Notes under the pieces: model-generated
What the model was told of the DNA's origin: nothing
Databases searched by the model: none
The model's input: only the letters and a program-made list of their open reading frames with translations
Shown here: piece by piece, positions 24,083 through 35,779 of the stretch
Layout of the letters: each line of letters opens with the position of its first letter
Position numbering within the stretch: position 1 is the stretch's first letter
Translations under genes and position numbers: made by a program
Assembly (NCBI GenBank): GCA_019022495.1
Contig: JAFEKR010000002.1
Span: forward strand, 1,922,001 to 1,986,000
DNA from: Epichloe hybrida
Taxonomy: Eukaryota > Ascomycota > Sordariomycetes > Hypocreales > Clavicipitaceae
Direction of reading: 5' to 3'
DNA: 64,000 nt

Positions 24083-25897
24083 TTACATGGCGATAATCTG
24101 AGCAACAACCACGGCGACCAGACCAGTCAAGCTAAGAGCCAGGGCAGAAGCACCAGCTTTTATGGGGGTGGTCGGGATAATAGCAGAGGTCCAGCTGTTG
24201 GTTGGAACGGCCACACCGGGGCATTCGGGACCAGTGCAACCAGAGCCGGGGGTGCTGGTAGCAGCGGGACAGTCGGGGCCCGAGCATCCTTCGCTAGATG
24301 CCTCAGCAACAATGGCAGTGGGACGGATTGACGTCTCCAGGGAGCTGTATTGCTCAAGTTCGGTGTTGCTGTTGACGGGGCAGACAGTCGTGTACACAGG
24401 GATCACCTCAGTGGTGACCTCACCCTTGGGGCAGTCGACCACGTATGGGGGGCAAGAGGTCAATGTGTAGATCTTGGTGGTGTAAACGGTGCTGGTGGTC
24501 AAGAGAGGAGCCTTGGTGGTAGTAGTAGGCTCGGGAACGTGAGCAGTTTCCGTCACAGGGCACACCGTGGTATACAGAGGAATCGTCTCCGTCGTGACGT
24601 GGCCCTTAGGGCAATCGGTTACGGTAGGGGCACACGACGTAACGGTGTACGTTTTGGTAGTGAAGACGGTGCTCGTGGTCAGGGAAGCTGGCTCGCTGGT
24701 CGTAGTTGAGTTGGACCAGTGGGGAGTAATAGAGGAAGTGGTGCCATTTTTGGGGGCAGAAGTGATGCCGGTCACGTCGGCGGTAGCGGCAGTAGAAGTG
24801 GTCGTGGTAGACACCTTGTTGCAGTCATACTGGAGCGCGTCATGAGCGGCGTGGACATACGACTTATTTTCCGACATCGTGTTATTCAGACCAAACGTAG
24901 CATCCCACAGGGAAATGCCACCAAAGTTTGCCTTACCCTTGGTCTGGCAAACAAGCTCCTGGAGTTGAGCAGGAGGAATGTACCCCGAACCAGCAGCCTC
25001 GGTGCTGGCTGGTAGACCGATGAAGATCTTGGCGTTCTTGCTCTCGCCCCCTGAAATTCGAGATACCCACTCGTCGTAGGAGAAAGCATCGCCAGGTGTG
25101 TTTCCAGGGATGGCGTCACAAACTGGGTTGTTGTAGAACTGGATGAAGAGAGCGTCAAGTTTGGTTGCTTTGATCAAATAGTCGAGATGGTTGGAACTGG
25201 TGACGCATTGAGGAGCAGCAGTAATGAATAAATCGCTACTCTGCTGGCGCCAGTAGTTCACCATGGCGACGTAGGGGTCCATTTCTGCAGCGTACAGTTA
25301 GTTAAAAAGAGGAGTATAAGGGCGAGACGCAAGCATAGGTTTACTTACCAATTGATGGATCCTCAACGTCCAAGTCGAAACCATCAACGGTGACGTTGCC
25401 AAATGGGCGAGGACCAACCCAGCTTTCCTCGCGGGGCCCGAAAGCTTTGTAAAGGTAGTCGGCGAATTCAATGCCCTTGGTCGAATCCGACACCTTGTAG
25501 TTGGTTCGGGGACCAGGCTGACCACCGATAGACAACAGGACCTTGACACCCTTTGCTTGGCAGTAGGAAATGTCTTCCTTGATCTGGGGACAGTCTGAGA
25601 GAAACTCAGTGGGTTCGCCGTCCTTATTGTGGAATAATGGCCAAGCGCAGTTAGCACCGAGATTGATGGCAGGATAGCCGTTGGCCTGCTCAGGGGACTT
25701 GGTCACGAAAGCAACAGTGGCATATTGCACACCAGAGTCACAGACGGCACGGAGAGGATGACCCTTATGCTGACCCTACAACGACTATTAGTATCTTCAG
25801 CGTCGCCATATTCATTATCAAAAATCGATGCGCATACCCAGTAGGCATTCAAGGACCCAAACGCAGGGGCGCTTCCAAGTGAGAGAGACAGAGACAT
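24083..25897 (-). CDS. GH18 class III chitinase with Ser/Thr repeats and a GPI-type tail
   Basis: Three exons, 25897-25838, 25775-25349 and 25284-24083, give 562 residues. Junctions are YW to GQHKG (phase 0) and DPSI to EMDPY (phase 1), with donors GTATGC and GTAAGT. The catalytic motif DGFDLDVE is at 151-158, with Glu158 as the expected proton donor, and the SxGG motif LSIGG is at 101-105. After the barrel (to about 315) come Thr/Ser-rich sequence and two about 45-residue repeats (near 365 and 430) of the form TTSTVxTTKxYTxTSC, then DCPKGxVTTExIPxYTTVCPV. The C-terminal hydrophobic stretch after SALALSLTG looks like a GPI signal, so a wall-linked enzyme for cell separation or wall remodelling is inferred. 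The N-terminus shows only a weak signal sequence, so an upstream exon may be missing. Confidence 0.92.
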
Positions 25898-28263
25898 GAT
25901 ATTACTCCGTGATATGAGGAATGAGAATTAAATAAAGAAAGACTGTAATGTAAGTTGGCCTGAATCGGGTTTCAAAACGAGTGTGATGATACTGTGATCA
26001 AAGAAAGGACGCAAAACGAAAATTTTGCAACGTGGCCAGGTACCAAGCAGTTGTCTGGGAAAACAGAGTTGGGGACGGAAAAGAAGGAGAGCATGATCAC
26101 ACGAGGCACCAGTCCGGTTTTATGTATTTTCCCGATGACCGGTACAACAGCCTGCTCGAAGGGATGAGGCCCTTGGCCTCACACCGAGTACAATTCCATT
26201 GTATGAAAAAATTTGTCTGTGGGAACGCCGAGCAGGAGTCAGAACCTATGGTAACAGGCATCTCGCGGCACCGGTGGATTCTCATGGACAGGGAGGAGCG
26301 GACGGAACTCATTTCCCAGAACCGTCAAGGCGCAGCCAACATCGCTTGATATCATTTCAGGAACAGGCGTAGCTGAAGTGGTGAAGTGTGGTAGCATCTT
26401 CACGGTCATTGGACAAAATGGACATCATGGGCCACGCCAATGCAGCCCGCATTGCTAGCCCGCGCCGAGAACATCAGGTACCGATCCTCTTTCGGCCAGA
26501 AACTCGTCTGTCTGCAACGTGTAATAACTGAAGGCTCGTCGTTCAGCAATGCTCGACGACTGCGTAACATGCAGCAACGATTTCTTGATCATGCGGTAGC
26601 AACTAAGCCTAAAAAGGAATGGCATTGGAGTCTTTGGCAAGGGTCAAGATGGAGATCCTGACAAAGTCCAAATTAATACATACATATATAGAGGTCCTGA
26701 CTAACGAAGGTTACATATGTAAAGGTCTTACTGAGCAAGGTACTCATGCTCGACAGGGTTGCCCGAGTCAAGCGGGATGGGTCGGTCATAGGACGGTGGA
26801 GATGCAACGCCCTTGGCGCATGATAACCGCCATCCTTGGTGAGAATATGGGATTTCGGATGGCTTGAGCCAACTCTTGGACGGCTGGCGAGCTACCATTT
26901 TGGTTGTCAGCAATGGCATGTCTGAATAGCCCCTTTCTTGTTTGCTCATCACTGATCAGTCACCCACCTTGTGTTCTCACAACACAAAGCATCACGCTGC
27001 TATCATGTTAGTTTCCGGAGAGCCAACGTTGCTTGCTCATCCTTGTCGTCGGACTGTGGGGGGATGGAGATGGATGGCCAAAAGGACGGGCCATCGATGA
27101 GCAGAGTCATTGAGGGAAAGTTTGGAAGGCAGCAGTGCAAATCCGGCAGCCGCCGAAGTCGTCAGCACAACGTGTAGAAGGACAGGGGAGCTTTGAGTCC
27201 ACTTAATGCATTCGTTCATTGGTCAAGAGTCCGATGAGAGAGCATCACGGCGATTCGTCGAGAGCGTTGTGAGCATGGGTGGATGGTGGGGGCTCAAGGA
27301 TTTTCCCATGGAGAAGATGGGATGGGATGGGATGTGGATTTGTGCGTTGACATTCGGGCTCGGAAATATCGTGCCTCTGGAGGGGCCCAAGGATGAGTTA
27401 GACGGGGCCATCTTCTACTAGCATATTATGGCATTACGTCCTAATGCGGGCCCAGATTCATCGTGCCATGCCAAGCCGGACAGTATATGTAGGGATCATC
27501 GCCTACCACTTGAGTCACTGGTCCACTGGTGGGCCGTGGTTAGTGCATGATCTTGGCGAAACCCGTTGAAGCCCCTGCCCCTTCAGATCAATACGTGCGA
27601 AAGCGCGGTCAGTCACGGAAGTTAGCGAGAAATACGCAAAAATGCCGATATTTTGATATTTTCTACATCTATCGAAACCTCACTAGCAGACAGCCTGCTC
27701 GCGACTATATGCGTCTCTTAGCAATCTCCAAACTGTATTCAGGGATAGCTATACATGGATGCGATTGTCAAAGCATCCGTTTATTCGCAATTGAACTAGT
27801 TGCCCTAATTCTGTTGATCCATCACATCTCACCACTAGTCCGTCCATACTGCGAAGAACCTCTTTAATATATATTCTCCTGCCCCTAATAAATACAAGAT
27901 GTGTACAATAGCGGAGTGATTGGCAAGCAGGCACGGCGACGACGGTTCAATGGTTCGATCTTTTGTCAGGTACGGCTCTCTCGTGACAGGCAAGACTTTC
28001 TTGAAAAGTTGCGTGTAGTAAGGCTTCTGAACTCATAGGTCTGCGCGCGCATGGCCAAGAACAGGCGAAAAGTAAACATAACGCGGTCTGCCAGTATCCA
28101 CGCCATTACATTTTTGAAATTGCAAGTTACCCACACATTTGATGGATGCGAGCGTCGCATGTGCTAACGCATTAAAATTTTACAAAACTTGACTCAGTCT
28201 TGTAGGGCACTTATTTATTCATTGACCGCTTGAGACATTAGGGCACGAAATGCTTAGCAGGCC
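25898..28263. other. Long intergenic stretch upstream of the chitinase
   Basis: About 2.4 kb contains only short unrelated open frames on both strands (the longest is 106 residues at 27547-27867). None has a recognisable domain or a convincing set of splice sites. It may hold the chitinase promoter and non-coding RNA. Confidence 0.55.
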
Positions 28264-28273
28264 AAAAATAAAA
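28264..28273 (-). terminator. RNA polymerase III terminator of the tRNA gene
   Basis: On the minus strand TTTT (28273-28270) and TTTTT (28268-28264) follow the tRNA end by six bases. Confidence 0.75.
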
Positions 28274-28279
28274 TATGTT

Positions 28280-28361
28280 GGAGGAACGGGGAATTGAACC
28301 CCGGACCTTCCGCAGGCACGAAGATGCAAAGCGGACGCGATAACCCCTACACTATTCCCCC
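28280..28361 (-). tRNA. tRNA-Ala (TGC anticodon) with a ~10-nt intron
   Basis: The minus strand folds as a tRNA. The acceptor stem is GGGGGAA paired with TTCCTCC, followed by a short D arm. The anticodon stem is TCCGC/GCGGA. The T arm is CGGGG-TTCAATT-CCCCG, which also supplies the B box. The enlarged anticodon loop TTTGCATCTTCGTGCCT fits anticodon TGC after U33, A37, and an intron of about 10 nt at the canonical 37/38 position. The G3-U70 wobble pair that defines alanine identity is present, and the base after the acceptor is A (discriminator 73). Confidence 0.9.
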
Positions 28362-29139
28362 TCTATTTGGCCGACCGGAAATAGCTCGTGATATCGTCCG
28401 CCGCGTCCAAGCAAGGCATTGAAAACGTCAATCCGTTAAGTACACGCTTTGTTACAAACCAAAAGACACGTTGACAGGATAAACGAAGAGGTTGGGGAAC
28501 TGCGAGCGCAAAGTTGGATTGCACCGAAAAATCATTTGCTTGTACACTACACGCCCACTACACACGGCATTGTAGAATCACAGGATGAACCGCCGCGCCA
28601 GGGAAGAACACAACCAAAGGGAACAGCAATTAGGGCGACAAGCGTGCCACCTCTGAATTCGTTATATATGTCAAGGGAGATCAATCTTGTAATTGCCGCT
28701 GAAGCCGTTGGTTGGACCCAGGGTTTAGCCAGGTGTCCATCGTGCAACGTAGCGACAAAGACGTTGGCTCTGGAAGCGATAAGGGGAGCAATGTCATGTC
28801 TAACTGCTGCCATGCTACAGCAGTCACACAGGGAGGATTTTGAATTGGAACTCATACAGCTCATCGGCATGTACAAGAGCTTGACCTTTGCAGGACATGG
28901 GGCGCTGATAGCGACTTCCTCCAGCTTGGTGCCGAGATGATGGCCTGGCCGTTGATGTCAATCAGTATCTGCTCAGCGAGAACCACGACATCGACTTGGA
29001 GTGGCCCCGTGAAGACATGAAGACGATGGGGAGGTCAGATGGTACATGTGATGAGAGGGTATATGCATGTCTGGTGGCATGTTTTGTGAAATGATGCAAA
29101 GAATGGAAAGAATATATATTTAGGTGATTGACTATCTAT
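28362..29139. other. Intergenic with an unassigned open frame
   Basis: A 163-codon frame lies on the plus strand (28449-28940) and a 109-codon frame on the minus strand over the same sequence. Neither resembles a known family. The minus strand reads open in another frame too (FTGPLQVDVVVLAEQ near 29000), which suggests a decayed gene, but this could not be established. Confidence 0.4.
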
Positions 29140-29375
29140 TTGAAGGGAAAAGGAAGTTCTATATAAGCCTTAAGATCTATCCATAAACAACAAAGATAAA
29201 TCAAAAACCTAATGAATTAAAGATTTGATTCACACACAGAGTAAGGTCTTTAGATGGATTAACAAATAAAGGATAACCCGGATTATAAAACAAACGCGAT
29301 GCGGGACGCTGCAGTAACAAAGGAAAAGTAACGCCCAAGATGATGCAAGGCTGCGATGTCCAACATATTTGGCTG
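29140..29375. repeat. Boundary repeat, right copy (related to 18480-18675)
   Basis: This locally AT-rich block shares ordered words with 18480-18675, including gataacccg, aacgcgatgcggga and aaggctgcgatgt. It ends about 40 bp before the stop codon of the reductase gene. Confidence 0.55.
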
Positions 29376-29413
29376 CTGGACCTTTATTAGCATCGCAACC
29401 CCTTCCCCTTTTT

Positions 29414-31264
29414 CTACCATGTAAAGCTCTCTTCGATAAAATCCACAACAGTAGCACCCTGTGCCGCTCTCACAACACCGCGGACATCATCGGCCAGTCC
29501 GCCTGGCCCGCAGACGCTGACACACATTGCTCCTATCTGCTCGCCCAGTTCCTCGTCCAGAACATTTGGTATATCCGGCCGTCCTCGAAAGACCTGGATC
29601 ATAGGGCTCTCGTCAGACGGGCCAGTGCTGGACTGATTGTTCCGGCACGTCACGAAGATCTTGATGCGCAGCATCTCCGCAGTTCCTGGCATCGATTGGA
29701 GCTCATCGAGATGTGGACGCAGCCACTCCAGAGACGAGAGGTCTCGCACGATCCAGACAAGGGTCAGCCGGCGAGTCGCCATAACACCGGCGACGGATCC
29801 CTCTATAAGTGGTCGGGCATACGAGATCTGATGCGTGATGCCTCCCGCGCCGGCGAACAACACGAGGTGTCCGTACGAGTGTAGATTGTGGTATCCTGCG
29901 TAGGGACCTTCCATGAAGGCCATGACGCGAAGGCCTTGTGGGCAGGAACGAGCCTTTTCGAAGAGCGTACGCGTCCATCCGGACCGAGCAGCGATGAGGA
30001 AGTTCGCATAGGTGTCCCCCCTTTTCGTTTTCGCAGCGGCCTTGCCGTACGGTGGTAGTTCCTTGTGCTGTTCGGGAGTCGGAGATGCTTCATCGCGGCC
30101 CTTGTAGTTGTCGTGGTCGACCCAGGCGATCGAGAAGGGGTGGCTCTCCCAGGTCCGCATCCCGTAAACGCGCAGATAGGCGTGCGTGCCGGGCTTGATG
30201 TTCACGAAGCGGTTGAGCGCGACTGTCACGCGGGTGACGTCTCCGGGCAGCGCCTCGCAAAAGGCATTGGTGCGCTGCGCATCAGCCTCTTTCCTGCAGG
30301 GCCAGGTCAGGTACAGCACTCTCGCGATCCGGGCAGCTCGGTCGGCAGCCCACAGGTGCACGACGGCAATGATCCAGGGAAGCTGGGGCAAGCCCCCTTG
30401 GACGCTGGCGGAAGCGCAGTGCAGCCAGGTGCAGATGAAGACAAAGGCCGCCAGAAGAACGTGGAGGTTCAGAAAGGTTTCGTAGAAGGCATGTCTAAAG
30501 GGCGACAGGGACAGGAAGAAGATGAGGACCATGCATATCAGACCGGTAAGTCCAGATGCAAGGAAGAGAGTTTCGCCCAGTTTCCTCCTGACCAGGCTCC
30601 ATCCCCCATCGGCGGCGACGGGTGTCATCCAGCAAACGACGTGGACGACCATCTCTGCTATGGCGATCCGACCGACCCATCTGTGGAACAGGTTGTAAGT
30701 GTCGAAGCTGATGCGCAAGAGGTGTATGAGCGGGTTGTTCCGACCTGCCAGGATGACGAGCGGTATGAAGTTGGCGACACACAACGTCCCGGATCGGCCA
30801 CGCAGCTCTGCAAAGATTGCCCAGCGGTTGGGAGTGTCGTATGTCAGAAGGGCCATGTAGGCCATGTTGCTGGCGAGATACAAGAGGAGGAATGCCGCAT
30901 GGAGCCGGGACGGGAGGGTGCCCAAGTTCATGGACCAGAGTCGGAACTCGCGGTGATGTCGCTTCTTCCACAACGACGCGTAAATCAGGTACTTCTTCAC
31001 CTTGGGACCGAAAACGGTTCGACGCTTCATCCATGATGTTTGTGACTCTTCGCTCGAGCACAGTATCGAAGACTGGCGCATGCGATTCAAGACGCTCTCC
31101 ATGATGCGCAGGGCCATGACAAACACTATCACCAGGCCGAGCGTGCCCCAAAGGATGTTCGTGCAGAGGATGTTGAGGTCAAGGTCCACGCCATTGAGGT
31201 CTGTGTAGTACGGCGCGATCGTTGACTCGGGTTTTGCGCTTGTTCCCGTCGTCGCGGGAGCCAT
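29414..31264 (-). CDS. Ferric reductase-like transmembrane flavocytochrome (FRE/NOX superfamily)
   Basis: A single uninterrupted frame encodes 616 residues. The N-terminal half has about seven hydrophobic helices. Two carry paired histidines spaced for bis-heme binding, HRWVGRIAIAEMVVH and HVLLAAFVFICTWLH, each with 13 residues between the His. The C-terminal half has the FAD motif HPFSIAW, the nucleotide-binding glycine motif LFAGAGGITHQ, the late CGPGG motif, and the terminal ESFTW typical of fungal FRE proteins. Enzymes of this family pass electrons from NADPH through FAD and heme across the plasma membrane to reduce Fe(III) or Cu(II). No ferroxidase, permease or siderophore gene is adjacent, so the metal is not indicated by context. 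The stop lies close to the repeat at 29375. Confidence 0.93.
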   Translation of the reverse strand: MAPATTGTSAKPESTIAPYYTDLNGVDLDLNILCTNILWGTLGLVIVFVMALRIMESVLNRMRQSSILCSSEESQTSWMKRRTVFGPKVKKYLIYASLWKKRHHREFRLWSMNLGTLPSRLHAAFLLLYLASNMAYMALLTYDTPNRWAIFAELRGRSGTLCVANFIPLVILAGRNNPLIHLLRISFDTYNLFHRWVGRIAIAEMVVHVVCWMTPVAADGGWSLVRRKLGETLFLASGLTGLICMVLIFFLSLSPFRHAFYETFLNLHVLLAAFVFICTWLHCASASVQGGLPQLPWIIAVVHLWAADRAARIARVLYLTWPCRKEADAQRTNAFCEALPGDVTRVTVALNRFVNIKPGTHAYLRVYGMRTWESHPFSIAWVDHDNYKGRDEASPTPEQHKELPPYGKAAAKTKRGDTYANFLIAARSGWTRTLFEKARSCPQGLRVMAFMEGPYAGYHNLHSYGHLVLFAGAGGITHQISYARPLIEGSVAGVMATRRLTLVWIVRDLSSLEWLRPHLDELQSMPGTAEMLRIKIFVTCRNNQSSTGPSDESPMIQVFRGRPDIPNVLDEELGEQIGAMCVSVCGPGGLADDVRGVVRAAQGATVVDFIEESFTW

Positions 31265-34200
31265 TTCTTGTGGTCGAGACCGAAGGTTGGCGGATGTGAT
31301 GGATTTGCTTCAATATCCTGGTCGCTACATGTATTCATGAATCTACGATGATGCATAGCTAAGGAATCCCTGATAGCATACAGCATACAGGTGGCAAGTT
31401 GGAAATTAAAAGAGCTGGGCGCAAAACACAAACGCATCACATCTTTCTCGGAGACCCGTGCGCAACTGGCGTATGTCATTGTTATGAAGTTGTTATGTAT
31501 CGACACGTAATTGATTCACATGGACCTACCCGTCGTGTTCAAGATGAGGAAGGTCCTTGATCCGGCCTGATCCGGCCTGATCCGGCCCTAATCCGGACTA
31601 GCCGCGCCGGTTGTGGCGGCACCCGGCCCAGCCGGAAACACGACGGGGCGAAGCTGCCCTTATTATAGTATGCACAAGACGCTCAAGAAGTCCAAGTCGA
31701 TTGATCATTCTTGACTCGCATAAGCCAAGTCACAAGCAGCAGGGATATTACATACGACTTTCACTACATTGGAACTTGGAGGTGAGACGGAATGTCGGCT
31801 TCGCTTATCAGAGGCATTGACGTCATGGCGAAATGGCGAATGGTGAATGGCGAATGGCCAGTTCCTCTCCTCTGCTAGCGTCGAAACATCGAGAGCGGGC
31901 TGAGCTCTAGCCGAGAATGACAACGACCAACGTCCAACAACAAACGAGGCGTGGCTCCCGAAATAAGCTCTCCCCGGTATCCTCAGCTTGCAACGCTAGC
32001 TAGCTGCTGGAAAATTTTCGTCGAAGCCGCTCGAATTGTGACCACGTGTAAAGTCTTCTGCAGCGGAAGAAATGGCCATGATGGAAGAAGTACGCTCTGC
32101 TAATATGTAGCGTCTTCTTGCCGCCAACGAGCTCTTGCAACGCTGTTGGGAGGTTTCTGATGAGTTGGCCGGACAGTCAGACAGACTACGAGCTTGCGTA
32201 AGCTGGTTTTGGATGAGACGCGTATGACTCTCGTATCACCGGCTGTTGGATATTACAGCCTCACATCTTAGGCAATCGCTTCGCGATACCTTCCCTCTTC
32301 GCGGCTAATTGCGAGACCTCGTATTAATCTGAGATCTTGGCACTTAGGGCAAAGACCGTCTTTGCCCTCCTATGAATAGGGGAATTAAGCAGATCGGATA
32401 TTAGCTAGGAAACGAAGAAGACAGGGGCTAGGATGAATAGGTACCTTGAAGTATGTTGAGCATTATACATACATGTATGCTCGGTTGTCGCAGCCACTGG
32501 TAGGGGTGCGCACTCCGTTTTTGGCCTAGGTGGCCGCCTAGCTGTTGTCAAAGTACAGATAACTTATTACGGAGTACATGGAAAGTAATGCATCTTTTAG
32601 TGGCGCTAAATCCCCTGTATTCTCTGCGTGTAACTCTCTAAAAGTGGTTAGTCTGCGCGGCTAAAATACCTGAGCCTACACACATATACATGTACATAGA
32701 TAGCTGAATGCACATCATCATCATCACTTCCCACAACTGTCTCACACCGGCTTCACCGGAATTGCTCTCTCTGCTTTGTCCATTTCGTATTCGAGACCAG
32801 ACGGTTGCTAAATCGGATAGCCAATGTTTTGGCAAGAGTGGCCACACCCAACCCTTTCACAACTTGTACATGAAGCGGCCAGGGGCCCTTGATGTGCGGC
32901 TGGACGCCCGAACTACGGACCTCTCGGGAAGCGAAGCCCTCTTTGAGAAGCTCCCGATGGGACTGTGGCAATAAATTCATGCATGCTTGCATCAATGCCA
33001 GCCATGTGTACATATAGCCTGGCCGAGTACGGACTACGTATGAACTGGGATACCAGCAAGCCCAAGCAAGTCCGGGGCAGCTACGTCCTGGACTCCTGAC
33101 AGGTGTGTGTTCTGCGAGCGAATTTTTTCTTTTTTCTCGCTTCTTCTTCCTTTCTTTCTAATTTTTTTTTTTTTTTTTTTTTTGGCCAAGAGGTTTCAGA
33201 GTCTCTTGCTGATGCGGCGGGTAGGGAATTGAAAGACGAGAAGAATCGGCCACTACCACTCGAATTCTGACACTTTCGAAGAAAATATAGAAAGACATTA
33301 TATCTAATACCATAAATACGGCTAGTAATAATGTTTCTAATAATAACAATTACTTTGATATAGATTTACCTTTACATTATTATGATATTCAAGAATACCC
33401 AGGCCAAGATGGATGATGCGCTTATTACTGCTTCGTGCCGTGGCGCCAGAAGTGGGAAATCAGTGCCGCATTGTGCAGATTTGCATCTGTTATTGGCGGA
33501 CATTATTTGATTTCGTCCAAGACGAGTTGTCGGGACGGTATTTTCTTTATCCGCTACGGCGGTACCCACTGTAATACGTAGCTAAACATAGGAAAGTGGC
33601 TTAATTCCCACAACCTACCACACCCTAGGCTGGATATAAGGTAGGCCGATTTGCTTAAGCCGCGATTTCTGGTGTTCTCTCTGAATAAATATATGGTAAT
33701 GATAATTACAGTATTATTGATAAATTCAATACTATTAACAATATTACACTACGGACGTACATACCAGGCAGTGGTATAAGCAGGGGCGTTTGGATATGGG
33801 ACAATGCAAGCGCGACTTAAATATGGGTCCATAGTGGATACCGCTCCCGCAAGTGAGAAAACACGGCTCCGAAATAGCAACGCTCCTCTACACCTCTACG
33901 AATTGAGCCGTGGCTGCCGAGCAAAAAGCAACCCGCTGCTCGATGATGAGCCCCTTCAACAAGCACGCGGGCCGACATGAGAAAAGCCATTGCGGCCTTG
34001 AGAGGCTGTCAGCCCTGCGCCCATGTCTCGACCTCTTCAGCTTGATAGGCGACGCAGGCAACCCATCCACCACTGTGCCACCACTGTGGTGATTATGTGG
34101 CGAATAACGGACATGACTGCCGACTCGAATTATCTTCCTCACGACCCATCTCAAGTGCCGTGAGCGCTCGATGCGAGAAAGGGGGGCAAAGCTCTTGCTT

Positions 34201-34422
34201 CTGGTTGGGATGGGCTTCTGGTTGGGATGGCATCAAACAGGATGTACGGAGAGGCGCAACGCGGAAAACAAGAAAATAAAAACCATAAAAGGTCATTCTT
34301 TTCCCGGCCTGATCACGTCGAATCTCGCTCATCATCATCATCATCAATAATTCAACCAGTCATTCACTCCCTCGGCTCTACACGACTCCACCAGTATCCT
34401 CAACCAACCTCAAACAGCAAAT
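31265..34422. other. Long gene-poor interval
   Basis: About 3.1 kb has no convincing gene. It contains a triple tgatccggcc-type repeat (31558-31590), a T run at 33162-33183, AT-rich patches at 33280-33400 and 33680-33750, and the motif TACGGAGTA at 32568-32576. Small open frames (up to 88 codons) lack homology and codon support. Confidence 0.6.
31558..31590. repeat. Short tandem repeat, tgatccggcc units
   Basis: Two exact units and one variant of a decamer (tgatccggcc, tgatccggcc, tgatccggcc/ctaatccgg) lie in the reductase upstream region. Confidence 0.8.
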
Positions 34423-34907
34423 ATGAAGTTCGCTACTGCCCTCCTTGCTCTGGCCACTGCTGCCATGGCCAGCCCTACCAACTTTGCCCTTGAGGAGCGC
34501 CACAGCGACTGCAAGAGCTGCGATTGGGATCACAAAAAGTATGGCCACGGTCGCCACCAGGGCATCGAGAAACCTTGCCCCAACTGGGTCCCCACCACCA
34601 AGGATCTCATCGCCATCGACGTCGAGGCCAAGATTTGCCTCAATGACGAGGCCGAGGACTATGGCCTCTCTCACGATTCCTCTATCATAGTCGATCTCCA
34701 TATTGACGTTACTTACGTCCACTACCGCTACCCTGAGCTCAGCCGTCTCTACTGCGACCCCAACTACACTTGCACAAAGGTAAGATGCAGCAGCTTCGAT
34801 GCCCAATCTCAACTCAATACTGATCCAATCTTTAGGGCGAGAAGATCAACGAGGAGGAGTGCTGGGAGCACGAGTGGGGAGAGGACTCGTACAAGAGCAA
34901 CTGGTAA
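34423..34907 (+). CDS. Small secreted cysteine-containing protein, unknown function
   Basis: Two exons, 34423-34779 and 34836-34907, encode 142 residues. The intron starts GTAAGA and ends TTTAG in phase 0, joining YTCTK to GEKINEEECWE. A clear signal peptide is present (MKFATALLALATAAMA, cleavage likely after ASP/ALA near residue 16-19). The mature part is about 125 residues, rich in Asp/Glu/His/Tyr, with seven Cys, including CKSC early and single Cys in PCPN, ICLN, YCDP, YTCTK and ECWE. No domain was recognised. Size and secretion fit an effector-like or wall protein, but that is an inference. Its neighbours do not help. Confidence 0.85.
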
Positions 34908-35779
34908 AGCGCGCTCACGTCCCGCTCGCTCAGTCGCTCTCTGGATCAGCTCATGGACACACACAACATGGTTGCCTAATATGATTATTGGCTCGACTTG
35001 GAATACGGCACAGCGGCATGATGGGATCATCGCAAAGTGATGTGGGACAACTGCAGTACTTCGGTGGTGGAATTCTTTCTCTGTACATATACGATCAAGG
35101 ACGCATCTTTATGCATTTTATGGTGCTTGTAGTATTCCGTACACTCCTTTAGACTGGCCGTAATAGGCCATCGACTCCAAATCAGGATCAATCCACTCTT
35201 TTTTTTTTTTTTTTCTTTTTTTTTTTCGCCCTATTGAACATTTGGCGAATGGAACAAACATTGCTCTTCTTGAATTTGACCTTGAAAAGTCCGCCCTCTC
35301 GATAACGGCGAGTACCCAGAGTACTCCAAATTAGGAAACTAAATCATCGAATTTGACAGCCAACAAGTGAGCAGATGATGTATTGCGTGGTCGTGACTCG
35401 CAGTCAGTTACGCGGTCCATCATAACGTGAATGAAACCTGCGCAAGACTGAAAATAACAGTTCAGTAAACTACCAACCAAGATCATGCGCCTTGTCCAAA
35501 ACGAGCAATTGACTCAACTAGACTCAAATCCCAACCGACTGTGTTGCAACTCCCGCGAGATATTCAGACCAACAACAACAATGTACAACATGACGCTAAT
35601 TAAGTCATGTCATCGACGGCGAAAACCCCCATCGCGGTTTGCTGCCCCCCCCCCTTTCGCCCCCTGCCCAGCACGTGACCACCAAAAAAAAAAAAAAGGT
35701 TCCCTCCCCCCAAACCTCCCCAATCTCCATCATCGCGACAAAAACCTGCCCGTTGAACGTAAATCCGTTCCCACACGCA
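34908..35779. other. Intergenic between the secreted-protein gene and mL57
   Basis: It contains T-rich runs at 35199-35226 and poly-C and poly-A runs near 35646 and 35685. The latter lie just upstream of the mL57 start and may be part of its promoter or leader. Confidence 0.6.
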
